Below are positions 7,612-16,403 of a stretch of DNA of 42,313 nt, one piece after another. Origin of the DNA: an uncultured Prevotellaceae bacterium. GTDB lineage: Bacteria; Bacteroidota; Bacteroidia; Bacteroidales; Muribaculaceae. The DNA lies in assembly GCA_900318255.1 (NCBI GenBank), contig ONJX01000037.1, positions 1 through 42,313 on the forward strand, given 5' to 3'. The position numbers and the translations under genes are program-made. The notes beneath the pieces are model-generated. The model was not told the origin of the DNA. It searched no databases and worked only from the letters and a program-made list of their open reading frames with translations. Every line of letters starts with the position of its first letter. Position 1 is the stretch's first letter.

Positions 7612-10158
7612 TTAATTGCCTAGGAGGATGTTGTAGATGACTGTCACGTCGCCAGTGGTGATTGAGCCGTCGCCATCTTGGTCTCCGTTGACTATCGCGC
7701 TGTTGTCTTCGTTGAGGATCCAGTTGTAGAGGGCAGTGACGTCGATAGTGGTGACTTCACCGTCGCCGTTCACGTCGCCTGGAACAGATGTTGAGGCGGG
7801 CATGTCGTTGACCGAGGCGGTTTGCACTGCTGTGCGGTCGTAGTGGACATACTTGATGTTGCCAAAGAGTATGTCGCCGTCCCATGCCTGAACAGGCAGG
7901 AGCTCGCCGTCGTCGTCATATTCCTCATCGGTGTTGTAGTGGCGCAGGTAGAATGAGTCGTAGCACCACTTTTGTGCAGTGCCCACTGCCTCGCCTTCAC
8001 CAGTGAAGTGAACGAAAGGATCATTGTAGATGTCGAATGCCATGGTTTTCCATCCGCGGAAGTCGAGAATCACGTGCTCGTTCTGGATGAGGCCCGAAGC
8101 TCCCGAGCCGTTGAGGCGCACCATGTGGCACACTTGGTTGTTAGAGCCATCGGCATATACCTCGCACTGTAGCACAGCGTCGTAGCCATCGGTGAAATAG
8201 TAGTTCTGGCTATAGCTGCGGTATTCACGAATCTGCCACGGGCCGTCGCAATCTTGGTTGAACTCGTAGTGCAGCAGATAGGAGTTGGTGAGGTCGGTGC
8301 GTGGCACGGTGCTTGTGAGTGCAATATAGTTGGAGTTGGCCTCGGCCACACCGTCTTTAGAAGTGGTGTGGGTAGTAGAACCCGAGCCGTCGGGGCTCCA
8401 CCAGTGGTTGAGTGCCGAGCCATCTTCAATCATGGTGTAGTCGAGCACTGGACGATACTCTGTCATGAAGCGGATGTACTTAGTGATGGTGCTGGTGTTT
8501 CCCGAGATGTCGGTGAAGGTGCCGTTAATCTTGATGCGGTAGGTCTTGTCGAGCTTGAGGTCGGTGTTAGGATAGAAGTGAACCACCGAGGCATCGCGCA
8601 CCACGGCATGGGTAGTGATGCCATCGACTGTCTCGCCGTCGGCACACTCGAGTACAACCACGTCGGTGGCTTCGTCATCGTTCCATGCCAGCTCCTCGTT
8701 GAACTCAATGCGTATTGCTGGCCTGAGGGTGTAGAGCATAGTCTCGCCCTCGGCGGGAGTGGTGCTGGCGATGTAAGGTGCTTCGAGGTCGGCGGGCACG
8801 GTCATGAAGGAGAACACGTAGTTGCCGCCTTCCACACCATCGGCGTCACCGTCGAGCAGTTGGTTGGTCTGCGAGTTGCGTGCCACGCTGCCGTCGATGG
8901 TGATGGTGTAGCTCATGTCGTCGAGCAGTTGGTTGAGTGCGATGCGCAGAGTGTAGTCGTTGTCCCACGAGAGGCTCACGTTGCCGGCATTGTTGATAGC
9001 GAAAGCTTGCTCCACACTCTCTCGGTTCATGTTGCGCGAGAAGGTGAGCACCATGTCGTTGATGATCTTCACGGCATTGGGGTTGCTGATGTTGTTAGAC
9101 GACACCACGGCAGGTGCGTTGGATGTGAGCTCGATGTTTCCCCATGTCACATTGTCGCCTGCCAAGCCTTGAGTGTCGTAAGTCATGGTAACCGTCTTGG
9201 TGGCGCTGGTGTAGCCAGGGCAGGAATAGGTTATCTCGTAGGTCTGACCAGGAGTGAGCCCTTCAAAGAGGAAGAAGCCGTTGTGTACCAGGTCTTTGCT
9301 GTTTACATAGTTGTGAAACAGCGACTCATAGCTGTCGGTGACTATGGTCTGGCCGTTGCAGGTGACGCTCACGTTGTCGATGGGCTGACCATTCTCGCTG
9401 TTCTTCACCACGCCGGCGAGCATCACCTTCTCGGGGCGGTCGAGGCCGCGATATTCCATGATGGAGCGGAAGGTGCCAAAAGCCTCAAGCCGCTTGTAGC
9501 TCTCGTTGATGTTAAGAGCCTGTTGCATGGGCAGGGTGTGGAAGCCGCCCTCGCTCAGTAGCGACGCCATGTTGGTGCGTCGGTTCACCGAGAGGTAGGG
9601 ATATTGGTTGGTGTGAGTGGTGGGCGAGGGGTCATACCAGCAGCGGTCATACCAGTTGCCGCGGGTGGTGGTCTCATACATCACGCTGGTGAGGTTGGGA
9701 GTGAGAATGTCGCCATAGGCTTTGCCGCCGTGAGGTGTTTTCTCAATCTCTACGCCATTTTTGCGCCATCCGCCAAAGAGCATTAGGGTGCTGTTAGTGT
9801 TGGCACCGGCATCGCTGTGTATTGAGTAGAAGAAATCGGCGCCCCAGGCGTTAGCCATGTCAGAGCGTTCCTCGAGGCTCACGTTGTCTTGGTCGTCGTC
9901 GCGGGTCATCTGTATGTTGTCGAGGGTGGCAGTGGTATATTGCATGAGGTATTCACGGGTGGCGAGCCCCACGCGCAGCACTTTCTGTGCCTCGGTGTAG
10001 CCATACATGCCCATGTTCTCGGTGCGGCTGTGTCCTGGGTCGATCCAGAGCTTGAAGTCGCCCCACTGAGCCTTGTCTTGGTCTTGTGCGTTGACAACTG
10101 GTGTTGTCGCGAAGCAGCCAATAGCAGCCACTATCGCAATTTTAGTAAAAGTCTTCAT
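7612..10158 (-). CDS. Secreted N-acetylmuramoyl-L-alanine amidase with Ig-like domains and C-terminal dockerin
   Basis: Amidases of the Amidase_3 family cleave the amide bond between muramic acid and the stem peptide. From MKTFTKIAIVAAIGC, a signal peptide, the 848-residue protein shows the zinc and catalytic residues: H43 in DPGHSR, E56 in GYTEAQKV, H114 in YSIHSDAGAN and E203 in SEGGFH. The middle part contains an immunoglobulin-like or CNA-B-like segment (GVVKNSENGQPIDNVSVTC) and two 'TTPAEGE'-type Ig-like domains. The end (7615-7785) is a 57-residue dockerin with two calcium loops, DVNGDGEVTTID and DQDGDGSITTGD. The true ATG at 10158 lies 8 bases after the stop of the TolB-like gene, so the two are translationally close and form an operon. 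An upstream TTG start four codons earlier is less likely. Whether the target is its own or foreign peptidoglycan cannot be told. Confidence 0.9.
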   Translation of the reverse strand: MKTFTKIAIVAAIGCFATTPVVNAQDQDKAQWGDFKLWIDPGHSRTENMGMYGYTEAQKVLRVGLATREYLMQYTTATLDNIQMTRDDDQDNVSLEERSDMANAWGADFFYSIHSDAGANTNSTLMLFGGWRKNGVEIEKTPHGGKAYGDILTPNLTSVMYETTTRGNWYDRCWYDPSPTTHTNQYPYLSVNRRTNMASLLSEGGFHTLPMQQALNINESYKRLEAFGTFRSIMEYRGLDRPEKVMLAGVVKNSENGQPIDNVSVTCNGQTIVTDSYESLFHNYVNSKDLVHNGFFLFEGLTPGQTYEITYSCPGYTSATKTVTMTYDTQGLAGDNVTWGNIELTSNAPAVVSSNNISNPNAVKIINDMVLTFSRNMNRESVEQAFAINNAGNVSLSWDNDYTLRIALNQLLDDMSYTITIDGSVARNSQTNQLLDGDADGVEGGNYVFSFMTVPADLEAPYIASTTPAEGETMLYTLRPAIRIEFNEELAWNDDEATDVVVLECADGETVDGITTHAVVRDASVVHFYPNTDLKLDKTYRIKINGTFTDISGNTSTITKYIRFMTEYRPVLDYTMIEDGSALNHWWSPDGSGSTTHTTSKDGVAEANSNYIALTSTVPRTDLTNSYLLHYEFNQDCDGPWQIREYRSYSQNYYFTDGYDAVLQCEVYADGSNNQVCHMVRLNGSGASGLIQNEHVILDFRGWKTMAFDIYNDPFVHFTGEGEAVGTAQKWCYDSFYLRHYNTDEEYDDDGELLPVQAWDGDILFGNIKYVHYDRTAVQTASVNDMPASTSVPGDVNGDGEVTTIDVTALYNWILNEDNSAIVNGDQDGDGSITTGDVTVIYNILLGN

Positions 10159-10166
10159 AGCTGCTA

Positions 10167-11009
10167 TCAATAATTGAGGTTAATAATGTAGATTGCACCA
10201 TCGGTGTCGTTGTCGAGGGCTAGCTTGGTGCCGTCGGGCGAGAGGGCGATGGTGACGGGAATGATGTCGCTGCTGGCAGTGATGTTGAAGGCGTTGCCGC
10301 TGTCAACGTTCACGCAGTAGATGTCGCTGCTGGTGAAGCGGTGGCCGTCGTCGGCGATGCGCGTCATCATCAGGTTGCGGCTGTCGGGGAGCCAGGTGGC
10401 GTGCGACCCCTTACCCAGGCTCACGAGGTTAGAGCCGTCGGCATTGCACACAAAGAGGCCTTTGGTCACGATTTGGAAGGCGATTTTTGTGCCGTCGGGC
10501 GAGAGGGCGGGATTGATGACCCACTTGCCAGCGTAGTCGCTAAGAGCGGCAACCCTGGTGGTGGCGTTCTGTGGCTCGTCGAGCATGATTTGGAGGACAT
10601 CGGTAGCCCCCGCCACTGCCGAGCGCTTGAGGTCGCGGGTTGCTGGTGCCACCACTTGTGCTTTGCCAGTGGCGACGTTCACGCGCTCGATGCGCGTCAT
10701 GCGCTTCTGGTTCTCGATAGAGTAGGGGGTGCTCATGATTTCCTGGTTGCTTTCCCAGCGCATCTGGTAGCCAGCGCCTGGCGCTTGCGATACCTGGCGC
10801 AGGCCAGTGCCGTCGGCTTGCGACACCCATATCCCAACGAAGTTGTCGCCAGTGACCGCCAGTAGTGAGCCGTCGGGCGACCAGGTGGGAGCCATGAGGC
10901 CATGCTCCGCCTTGATGAGCAGCTGTGGCTCGCTCCACGAGGTGGGCTGTGCCATGATACTGCCACATGACAGCAATGCTGCTGCCGCAATGATTAGTTT
11001 TCGTTTCAT
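10167..11009 (-). CDS. Secreted TolB-like (PD40) beta-propeller protein
   Basis: From MKRKLIIAAAALLSCGSIMA, a signal peptide, the 280-residue protein contains repeats of the PD40/TolB type: APTWSPDGSLLAVTG, NPALSPDGTKIAFQ and IALSPDGTKLALDND, each ending a propeller blade. Such propellers act as binding platforms in the periplasm or outside. An upstream in-frame ATG at 11090 is rejected because the promoter (-33 at 11124, -7 at 11101-11094) places transcription start at about that point. The next gene, the amidase, starts 8 bases downstream, so the propeller may sense or present cell-wall material for it; that link is inference from the operon only. Confidence 0.85.
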   Translation of the reverse strand: MKRKLIIAAAALLSCGSIMAQPTSWSEPQLLIKAEHGLMAPTWSPDGSLLAVTGDNFVGIWVSQADGTGLRQVSQAPGAGYQMRWESNQEIMSTPYSIENQKRMTRIERVNVATGKAQVVAPATRDLKRSAVAGATDVLQIMLDEPQNATTRVAALSDYAGKWVINPALSPDGTKIAFQIVTKGLFVCNADGSNLVSLGKGSHATWLPDSRNLMMTRIADDGHRFTSSDIYCVNVDSGNAFNITASSDIIPVTIALSPDGTKLALDNDTDGAIYIINLNY

Positions 11010-11093
11010 TGGCTTTGAATGTGTTAATCGGTTAATAAATGGTTTTTTATTGTAAAGAATAGTAGTTTTAGTCGTGGCTTTTGATTTCATTTG

Positions 11094-11124
11094 CTAAGGT
11101 AGTGCATATTTTTGGATTGGCAAA
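11094..11124 (-). promoter_or_regulatory. Promoter for the TolB-like/amidase operon
   Basis: On the minus strand TTTG (11124-11121) lies 19 bases before TACCTTAG (11101-11094), one mismatch from the -7 consensus. Confidence 0.5.
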
Positions 11125-11272
11125 ATTTTTTTAGACTTTTTCAGGAAAACCATTCTTTTTCGTTGGTGTGTCATCTTGTGCGCGGACGTGGCGAGAGTAG
11201 TTTTTAGTGGTCCTTTTCTGCCCTCGAAACGCAGTGCCTAGTGTCAAGAAATGGAATTTTGTGCTGTTTTTT

Positions 11273-11303
11273 TTTGCGATATTAAACTTTATTACTACTT
11301 TTG
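11273..11303 (+). promoter_or_regulatory. Promoter for the outer-membrane barrel gene
   Basis: TTTG at 11273-11276 and TACTTTTG at 11296-11303 are 19 bases apart, a full consensus match. The leader is about 93 bases. Confidence 0.7.
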
Positions 11304-11402
11304 CGTCAAATTTCGCGATGTGGCCCTTATGGCCATCATTACTCGCGACAAGAAAAAACGAGTTTTTTTACAATAAATTGACTAACTAAATTTTTAATTG
11401 TT

Positions 11403-12035
11403 ATGAAAAAAATTGCAGTTGCACTCATGTGCACAATTCTTGCCACTGGCGCTGCCATGGCACAAAAACAATTCACTTTTGGCCCAAAGGTGGGCGTTGA
11501 CTTCACTAACTATTGGGGCAAGGGCACAGAGCATGGCGGTAAGCTTAGCTATCAGGCCGGTTTGTTCATGGAGTATCGTGTTACCAATAAGTTCTCTTTG
11601 GCTCCCGAGGTTGTGTTTGCTGCACAGGGTGGCAAGTATGAGATCAAGAGAATGGATGTTGTTTACAAGGAGACCGACAATGTAAACTACATCAATGTTC
11701 CTGTGATGATGAAATTCTATGTTTGCCCAGAGCTCAGCATAGACTTTGGTCCTCAAGTGGGCTTCAATGTTTATAGCAAGAATACAGCCGAAGCTAAGGT
11801 TGCTAATGAGAAAGGAAAGATTACTACCAACATGAAGGACTATACCAATACGGTTGACTTTGGTCTGGGTCTAGGCCTGACTTATAATATTACCGAAGAT
11901 GTGTTTGTTCAGGGTCGTTACACTATGGGTCTGACAAAAGTCTTTGACACAAAAGACAACGTGTTCTTAGAGGCTTTAGGTTTTGATAACCCCAAGAACG
12001 GCAATGCACAAATCGCCATCGGTTTTCGCTTCTAA
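11403..12035 (+). CDS. Outer-membrane beta-barrel protein, PorT-like family
   Basis: The 210-residue protein has a signal peptide (MKKIAVALMCTILATGAAMA) and then alternating strands typical of an eight-stranded outer-membrane barrel: FTFGPKVGVDFTNYWG, YQAGLFMEYRVTNKFSLAPEVVFAAQGGKYE, YINVPVMMKFYV, LSIDFGPQVGFNVYS, VDFGLGLGLTYNI and VFVQGRYTMGLT. It ends with AQIAIGFRF, a terminal Phe as required for barrel assembly. The 'YINVPVMMKFY' segment is the hallmark of the PorT/OMP_b-brl_2 group. The specific cargo or role is not known for this group. It is monocistronic, with promoter and terminator. Confidence 0.9.
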   Translation: MKKIAVALMCTILATGAAMAQKQFTFGPKVGVDFTNYWGKGTEHGGKLSYQAGLFMEYRVTNKFSLAPEVVFAAQGGKYEIKRMDVVYKETDNVNYINVPVMMKFYVCPELSIDFGPQVGFNVYSKNTAEAKVANEKGKITTNMKDYTNTVDFGLGLGLTYNITEDVFVQGRYTMGLTKVFDTKDNVFLEALGFDNPKNGNAQIAIGFRF

Positions 12036-12079
12036 TCAAGCGAGCTTCGCAAGGATTTATAAAAGAACTTAAACAAAAA

Positions 12080-12116
12080 GCGCTCGGGCACGTATGGTGC
12101 TCGGGCGCAGTTTTTT
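12080..12116 (+). terminator. Terminator of the outer-membrane barrel gene
   Basis: A 12-bp stem with two G-T pairs, GCGCTCGGGCAC with GTGCTCGGGCGC around GTATG (12080-12108), is followed by six T residues. Confidence 0.85.
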
Positions 12117-12119
12117 GTT

Positions 12120-12153
12120 TTGAACTAAAAGAGAACCGTCCCCAATGAGTTCA
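12120..12153. repeat. REP-like fragment with AACCGTCCCC core
   Basis: TGAACT and AGTTCA bracket AGAACCGTCCCCAA just after the clpB stop. The AACCGTCCCC core resembles common short intergenic repeats of the same general kind as the palindromes at 3272 and 15038. Support is weak because there is only one copy here. Confidence 0.3.
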
Positions 12154-12156
12154 TTT

Positions 12157-14745
12157 TTAGTTGCGGAAGATGATGTTGCCAGCTTGGGCGTCGATGGTGA
12201 TGGGGCGCTCGCGATCCACTTTGTGGGCGATGATGTCGCGCGAAAGCTGGTTGAGGACTAGGTTCTGGATGGCACGCTTTACAGGTCGTGCGCCAAACTC
12301 TGGGTCGTAGCCCGCTTGCGCGAGCAGTGTCACTGCGGCGGGTGTGTAATCCAGCTCTATGCCGCTTGTGTGGAGCATCTTCTTCACGCTCTTGAGCTGC
12401 AGCTCCACGATTTGAGCAATCTGTTGCTCATCGAGTGGCGTGAACATGATAGTCTCGTCGATTCGGTTAAGGAACTCGGGACGGATGGTCTTCTTGAGCA
12501 TGTTCATCACGTCGTTGCGAGTTTGATTGACAATCTGGTCATGATTCTGGGCGTTGAGGTGCTCAAATCGTTCACGAATCAGGCTTGAGCCCAGGTTGCT
12601 CGTCATGATGATGATGGTGTTCTTGAAGTTGACAGTGCGTCCCTTATTGTCGGTGAGTCGTCCGTCGTCGAGCACTTGCAGCAGCACGTTAAACACGTCG
12701 GGGTGTGCTTTCTCAATCTCGTCGAAGAGCACCACGCTGTAAGGCTTGCGTCGCACGGCCTCGGTGAGTTGTCCTCCCTCGTCGTAGCCTACATAGCCTG
12801 GAGGCGACCCTATGAGTCGTGTTACCGAGAATTTCTCTTGATACTCGCTCATGTCGATACGCGTCATCATGTTCTCGTCGTTGAAGAGGTAGTCGGCGAG
12901 AGCCTTGGCAAGCTCGGTCTTGCCCACACCGGTGGTGCCCAGGAAGATGAACGAGCCAATGGGGCGTCGCGGGTCGTTGAGGCCGGCACGGCTGCGTCGT
13001 ACGGCATCGCTGATGGCGGTGATGGCCTCATCTTGCCCGATGACGCGCTTGTGCAGTTCGTCCTCGAGGTGCAGCAGTTTCTCGCCCTCGCTTTGCAGCA
13101 TCTTGGTCACGGGGATTCCGGTCCAGCGCGATACCACCTCGGCAATGTCGTCGCTATCCACTTCCTCCTTGATGAGCGCGGTGTCGCCCTGCATGGAGCG
13201 CAACTGCTCTTGCAGTGCGGTGTTCTCGTCTTGCTTTTGCTTGATTAGTGAGTAGCGTATCTCGGCCACGCGACCATAGTCGCCATTGCGCTCGGCGCGC
13301 TCGGCCTCGAAGTTAAGCTGCTCAATGTCGATTTTGTTCTGCTGAATGCGGTTGATAAGCTCCTTCTCGCTTTGCCACTTGGCCTTGTAGTCGTGCTCTC
13401 GGTCGCGCAGGTTGGCGAGCTGTTCGTCGAGCTGCTTGATGCGCTGCTCGTCGCCGTCGCGCTTAATGGCGGCTCGCTCAATCTCGAGCTGCGAGATTTT
13501 GCGTGTCACCTCGTCGAGCTCTTCGGGCACGCTGTCCATCTCTATGCGCAGCTTGGCGGCAGCCTCATCCACTAGGTCGATGGCCTTGTCGGGCAGGAAA
13601 CGGTCGCTGATGTAACGCTGGCTCAGCTGCACGGCGGCGATGATGGCATCATCCTTGATACGCACCTTGTGGTGGTTCTCGTAGCGTTCCTTCAGTCCAC
13701 GCAAGATGGCGATGGCGCTCTCCTCGTCGGGTTCATCAACCATCACAATCTGGAAACGTCGCTCCAGGGCTTTGTCCTTCTCGAAATACTTCTGGTACTC
13801 GTCGAGAGTGGTGGCGCCTATGCTGCGCAGGTCGCCGCGGGCCAGTGCTGGCTTGAGGATGTTGGCGGCATCCATGGCTCCGCTGCTCTTGCCGGCACCC
13901 ACCAGGGTGTGAATCTCGTCGATGAAGAGGATAATTTCGCCTTGCGCTTGCGTAATCTCGTTGATTACCGCTTTGAGTCGTTCCTCAAACTCACCCTGAT
14001 ACTTGGCTCCGGCAATCAAGGCTCCCATGTCGAGCGAGAACACCTGCTTGTGCTTTAGGTTCTCGGGCACGTCGCCGCGCACGATACGTTGAGCAAGCCC
14101 CTCTACAATGGCAGTCTTGCCGGTGCCTGGCTCGCCGATTAGGATGGGGTTGTTCTTAGTGCGTCGGCTCAAGATTTGCAGCACACGACGAATCTCGTCG
14201 TCACGCCCTATCACGGGGTCGAGCTTGCCTTGGCGTGCGCGCTCGTTGAGGTTGATGGCATACTTGCCCAGGGCATTGTACTGTTCTTCCGACTCCTGGC
14301 TGGTTGCCTTCTTGCCCTTGCGCAGCTCTTCGACTGCGGCTAGCAGCTCCTTTTTAGTGATACCAGCATCTTTGAGGATGGTGCTTGCCGGCGACGGCAC
14401 CTCGTGCAGGGCCATGAGCAACGCCTCGATGGTGACATACTGGTCGCCCAGTTTCTGCGCCGTCTCGCTGGCCTTGTCGAGCACACGGCTGGCGTCGTTG
14501 CTCAGGTAGGGCTCGCCGCCGTTCACCTTGGGCAGACGGGCGAGTTCGCTTTCCAGTGGTCGCTCAATCATCGTGGGTGCGATGTCGAGCTTCTGCAAGA
14601 TAAACTTCACCACGCTCTCTCCCTCGGTCATCATCGCTTTAAGCAGATGCACGGGCTCGAGAGCTTGGTTGCCATTGCTGCGCGCCAGCGTGATGGCCCG
14701 CTGCAAGGTCTCTTGCGATTTGATGGTAAAATTGTTTAAATTCAT
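12157..14745 (-). CDS. clpB: ATP-dependent disaggregase ClpB
   Basis: ClpB is a hexameric AAA+ chaperone that pulls apart aggregated protein with DnaK. The 862-residue length is normal. It has the N-domain (residues 1-145, starting [17 protein letters not shown]), first nucleotide domain with Walker A GEPGTGKT (204-211) and Walker [15 protein letters not shown], the coiled-coil middle domain (about 410-525, with [16 protein letters not shown]), and the second nucleotide domain with [19 protein letters not shown] and [16 protein letters not shown]. It has no ClpP-binding loop visible. The start follows AGGAGAAA by a suitable distance. A CGACTTTG sequence (14803-14796 on the minus strand) is an imperfect -7 box. 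It is transcribed alone. Confidence 0.98.
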   Translation of the reverse strand: MNLNNFTIKSQETLQRAITLARSNGNQALEPVHLLKAMMTEGESVVKFILQKLDIAPTMIERPLESELARLPKVNGGEPYLSNDASRVLDKASETAQKLGDQYVTIEALLMALHEVPSPASTILKDAGITKKELLAAVEELRKGKKATSQESEEQYNALGKYAINLNERARQGKLDPVIGRDDEIRRVLQILSRRTKNNPILIGEPGTGKTAIVEGLAQRIVRGDVPENLKHKQVFSLDMGALIAGAKYQGEFEERLKAVINEITQAQGEIILFIDEIHTLVGAGKSSGAMDAANILKPALARGDLRSIGATTLDEYQKYFEKDKALERRFQIVMVDEPDEESAIAILRGLKERYENHHKVRIKDDAIIAAVQLSQRYISDRFLPDKAIDLVDEAAAKLRIEMDSVPEELDEVTRKISQLEIERAAIKRDGDEQRIKQLDEQLANLRDREHDYKAKWQSEKELINRIQQNKIDIEQLNFEAERAERNGDYGRVAEIRYSLIKQKQDENTALQEQLRSMQGDTALIKEEVDSDDIAEVVSRWTGIPVTKMLQSEGEKLLHLEDELHKRVIGQDEAITAISDAVRRSRAGLNDPRRPIGSFIFLGTTGVGKTELAKALADYLFNDENMMTRIDMSEYQEKFSVTRLIGSPPGYVGYDEGGQLTEAVRRKPYSVVLFDEIEKAHPDVFNVLLQVLDDGRLTDNKGRTVNFKNTIIIMTSNLGSSLIRERFEHLNAQNHDQIVNQTRNDVMNMLKKTIRPEFLNRIDETIMFTPLDEQQIAQIVELQLKSVKKMLHTSGIELDYTPAAVTLLAQAGYDPEFGARPVKRAIQNLVLNQLSRDIIAHKVDRERPITIDAQAGNIIFRN

Positions 14746-14950
14746 ATCGTTTTTTCTCCTTTCTGCCTAACAATATGCAAAGTCGGTGCCAATAGGGAGT
14801 GAGTGATGCAAATGACAGAAGGACAGATTTTTAGCAAACTAATCATGACAAATTGACAGTGCTAGAATAAAGCGTCCGATTAATTAAGAGTCATTGTTGT
14901 CCGACAAAAGAAAGGGGGGCGCCGCTGGCGACAAGTTAGAAGATATCAAA

Positions 14951-15012
14951 TACCCCCCTTTGAGACTTATTCCGCTCGCTATTGCTCGCTTCACAAGTCT
15001 CAAAGGGGGGTA
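14951..15012. repeat. 18-bp inverted repeat around a 26-base spacer
   Basis: TACCCCCCTTTGAGACTT (14951-14968) is exactly complementary to AAGTCTCAAAGGGGGGTA (14995-15012). The spacer contains TCCGCTCGCTATTGCTCGCT, with GCTCGCT twice. The size and perfection suggest a mobile palindromic repeat rather than a terminator. Confidence 0.6.
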
Positions 15013-15037
15013 CTCAGAGGTCAGCCTTCGGCTGAAA

Positions 15038-15068
15038 TGAAACAAAGGGGTCAGACCCCGATGTTTCA
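15038..15068. repeat. REP-like 31-bp palindrome, copy 2
   Basis: TGAAACAAAGGGGT-CAG-ACCCCGATGTTTCA has two mismatches in the stem and the same length as the palindrome at 3272-3302. It lies about 30 bases beyond the lipoprotein stop and may also act as a terminator for it. Confidence 0.6.
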
Positions 15069-15098
15069 TTTTTTAAGAGGACTCAAATAAAAGGATGG

Positions 15099-15518
15099 CT
15101 ATTTTGAGATGATGTCTCGCATTTCTTTGAAGCCTATCTCGGTCTTCCAGATGTCGTCTTCTTTATAAAGGTGGAACTTCTTCTCTTTAGTAGTGCCGTC
15201 GCTATAGGTGAAGTCGCACACTACCTCGGTAAATTCGTCCTTCACTTTGGCTTTCTTGGCTGTTACCTTGAAGTCTTTGGCTTTAAGCTGCTTGAAAAAC
15301 TCGTTCTTCTGATAGTCGCTGAATTTCTCGCTCTCTTTGAATTTCACAGCCTCTTTCAGGAACTTGATGTCGCCATTAGGAAGCTCCTGAAACAAGGCCT
15401 CTACAGCTTGCTTGGCATTGCGGTGATACTTGTCGGTGTCGAGCACTGCGCTGTCGCAGGAGTTGAGTCCTAATATGCACAAAAGGGAAAAGAAAAGTAA
15501 TGCAGATAGATGTTTCAT
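15099..15518 (-). CDS. Small lipoprotein, DUF4878-like
   Basis: The 139-residue protein has a lipoprotein signal ending LGLNSC, with Cys21 as the lipidation site. The mature domain starts with DKYHRNAKQAVEALFQELPNGD and continues with FKESEKFSDYQKNEFFKQL, then strands VTAKKAKVKDEFTEVVCDFTY, TTKEKKFHLYKEDDIWK. This is the NTF2-like cone arrangement of DUF4878 lipoproteins, which have no known function. The -7 box is at 15562-15555. The neighbours give no hint about role. Confidence 0.75.
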   Translation of the reverse strand: MKHLSALLFFSLLCILGLNSCDSAVLDTDKYHRNAKQAVEALFQELPNGDIKFLKEAVKFKESEKFSDYQKNEFFKQLKAKDFKVTAKKAKVKDEFTEVVCDFTYSDGTTKEKKFHLYKEDDIWKTEIGFKEMRDIISK

Positions 15519-15554
15519 AATAAAATAAAATTAATGTGTGAATATTTCTTTGTG

Positions 15555-15562
15555 CAAAGATA
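15555..15562 (-). promoter_or_regulatory. -7 box for the lipoprotein gene
   Basis: On the minus strand the bases read TATCTTTG, a full TAnnTTTG match about 37 bases before the start. No TTTG is found at the right distance upstream. Confidence 0.45.
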
Positions 15563-15676
15563 ATATATTGTTGTCAGTTCTCAGCTACTAGTCTATGATT
15601 TTCTTTTTCAAAATACCGAATAAAACTATTAAAATGGTAGTTTTTTCAAGTTTTTTCAAAAAAAGTTGCAAAAATA

Positions 15677-15708
15677 TTTGGTTTATAAAATAAACTACTT
15701 TATCTTTG
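15677..15708 (+). promoter_or_regulatory. Promoter for the membrane protein/regulator pair, with a palindrome between its boxes
   Basis: TTTG (15677-15680) and TATCTTTG (15701-15708) are 20 bases apart. Between them is GTTTAT-AAA-ATAAAC (15681-15695), a perfect inverted repeat that would block polymerase if bound, so it is a good operator candidate for the regulator encoded downstream. Confidence 0.65.
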
Positions 15709-15767
15709 CAACGGATTTATAAATCTAAAAAAAATTTATTCACCAATTAATGTTATGTAAGGAAATT

Positions 15768-16403
15768 ATGGAAGAGAAGAAATTAAACAGTCAAGAGAGC
15801 TTGGAGTTGATCACCAGCATGATTAACAAAACCAAGCGTAAAATGCACGTTGGGCAAGGCAACCTGCTGCTGTGGTGGGGCTATGTCAGTGCTATCGTAG
15901 GTCTGCTTGTGGGTGTGTCATTGTTGTTAACAGGTGGCAATCCTGCTTGCAACTGGTTGTGGTTTCTCATCTGGATTGTGGGAGGAATAGGCATGATGGT
16001 GATCCTGCGCAAGGACAAGGGTCGCATCGAGAAGGAGCCGTTCACCTATGTTGACCGCATCACAAGCAATTTGTGGGGCACCATAGGCTGGATGTTTGCC
16101 TTGGGCACTATCTTGTCTATAGCTTTTTTGTTCTTTGGCAAGGACACTTGGGTAATAATGCTTGTTTTCGCCTTTTTGTTAGGAGGCTTTGGGGCAAGTG
16201 TTCAAGGCTTCATCCTTCAAGAGAAGTCGATGGTGGCAGGTGGCGCCTTCGGTCTGGTGGCAGGCACCTTTGTGCTGTGCTGCGTTCTGAGTGACATTCC
16301 ACTGAAGGTGTGGTGGATAATTCCGCTGTTTGTACTGTGCTTCGTTGCAACGATGATTATTCCGGGACATATTTTGAACGCTAAAGCCAAGAAGCAATGC
16401 TAA
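15768..16403 (+). CDS. Multi-spanning membrane protein encoded with a winged-helix regulator
   Basis: The product of about 211 residues (from MEEKKLNSQESLELITSMI; an alternative ATG is six codons upstream at 15750) has a short cytoplasmic N-terminus and five or six hydrophobic segments, the first near LLLWWGYVSAIVGLLVGVSLLL, followed by WLWFLIWIVGGIGMMVIL, LWGTIGWMFALGTILSIAFLFF, VIMLVFAFLLGGFGASV, FGLVAGTFVLCCVL and VWWIIPLFVLCFVATMII. It has no recognised catalytic motif. The stop overlaps the start of the regulator by seven bases, indicating translational coupling. Pairs of such membrane proteins with small regulators are common in Bacteroidetes but their role is unknown. The 15768 start is preferred because it follows AAGGAAATT. 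Confidence 0.8.
   Translation: MEEKKLNSQESLELITSMINKTKRKMHVGQGNLLLWWGYVSAIVGLLVGVSLLLTGGNPACNWLWFLIWIVGGIGMMVILRKDKGRIEKEPFTYVDRITSNLWGTIGWMFALGTILSIAFLFFGKDTWVIMLVFAFLLGGFGASVQGFILQEKSMVAGGAFGLVAGTFVLCCVLSDIPLKVWWIIPLFVLCFVATMIIPGHILNAKAKKQC

Larger units (their letters stand above)
11010..11402. other. Divergent promoter region between the TolB-like operon and the outer-membrane barrel gene
   Basis: It holds the two opposing promoters. The middle (11130-11270) contains no gene or repeat I can identify. Confidence 0.5.
14746..15098. other. Repeat-rich gap between clpB and the lipoprotein gene
   Basis: It contains a large inverted repeat (14951-15012), a short palindrome TCAGCC-TTC-GGCTGA (15021-15035) and the second REP-like palindrome (15038-15068). 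A 61-codon minus-strand frame over these repeats is not a credible gene. Confidence 0.6.

Noticed and set aside
8254..9561. 435-codon open frame on the plus strand
   Set aside because: It lies wholly antisense to the amidase gene, whose motifs are clear. Its composition (Val, His, Gly rich) is typical of antisense frames in GC-rich coding DNA.
14850..14870. TTGACA and TAGAAT boxes resembling a sigma-70 promoter
   Set aside because: They are only four bases apart and no gene follows on the plus strand.
14884..15069. 61-codon minus-strand frame
   Set aside because: It is a translation of three palindromic repeats, not conserved protein sequence.
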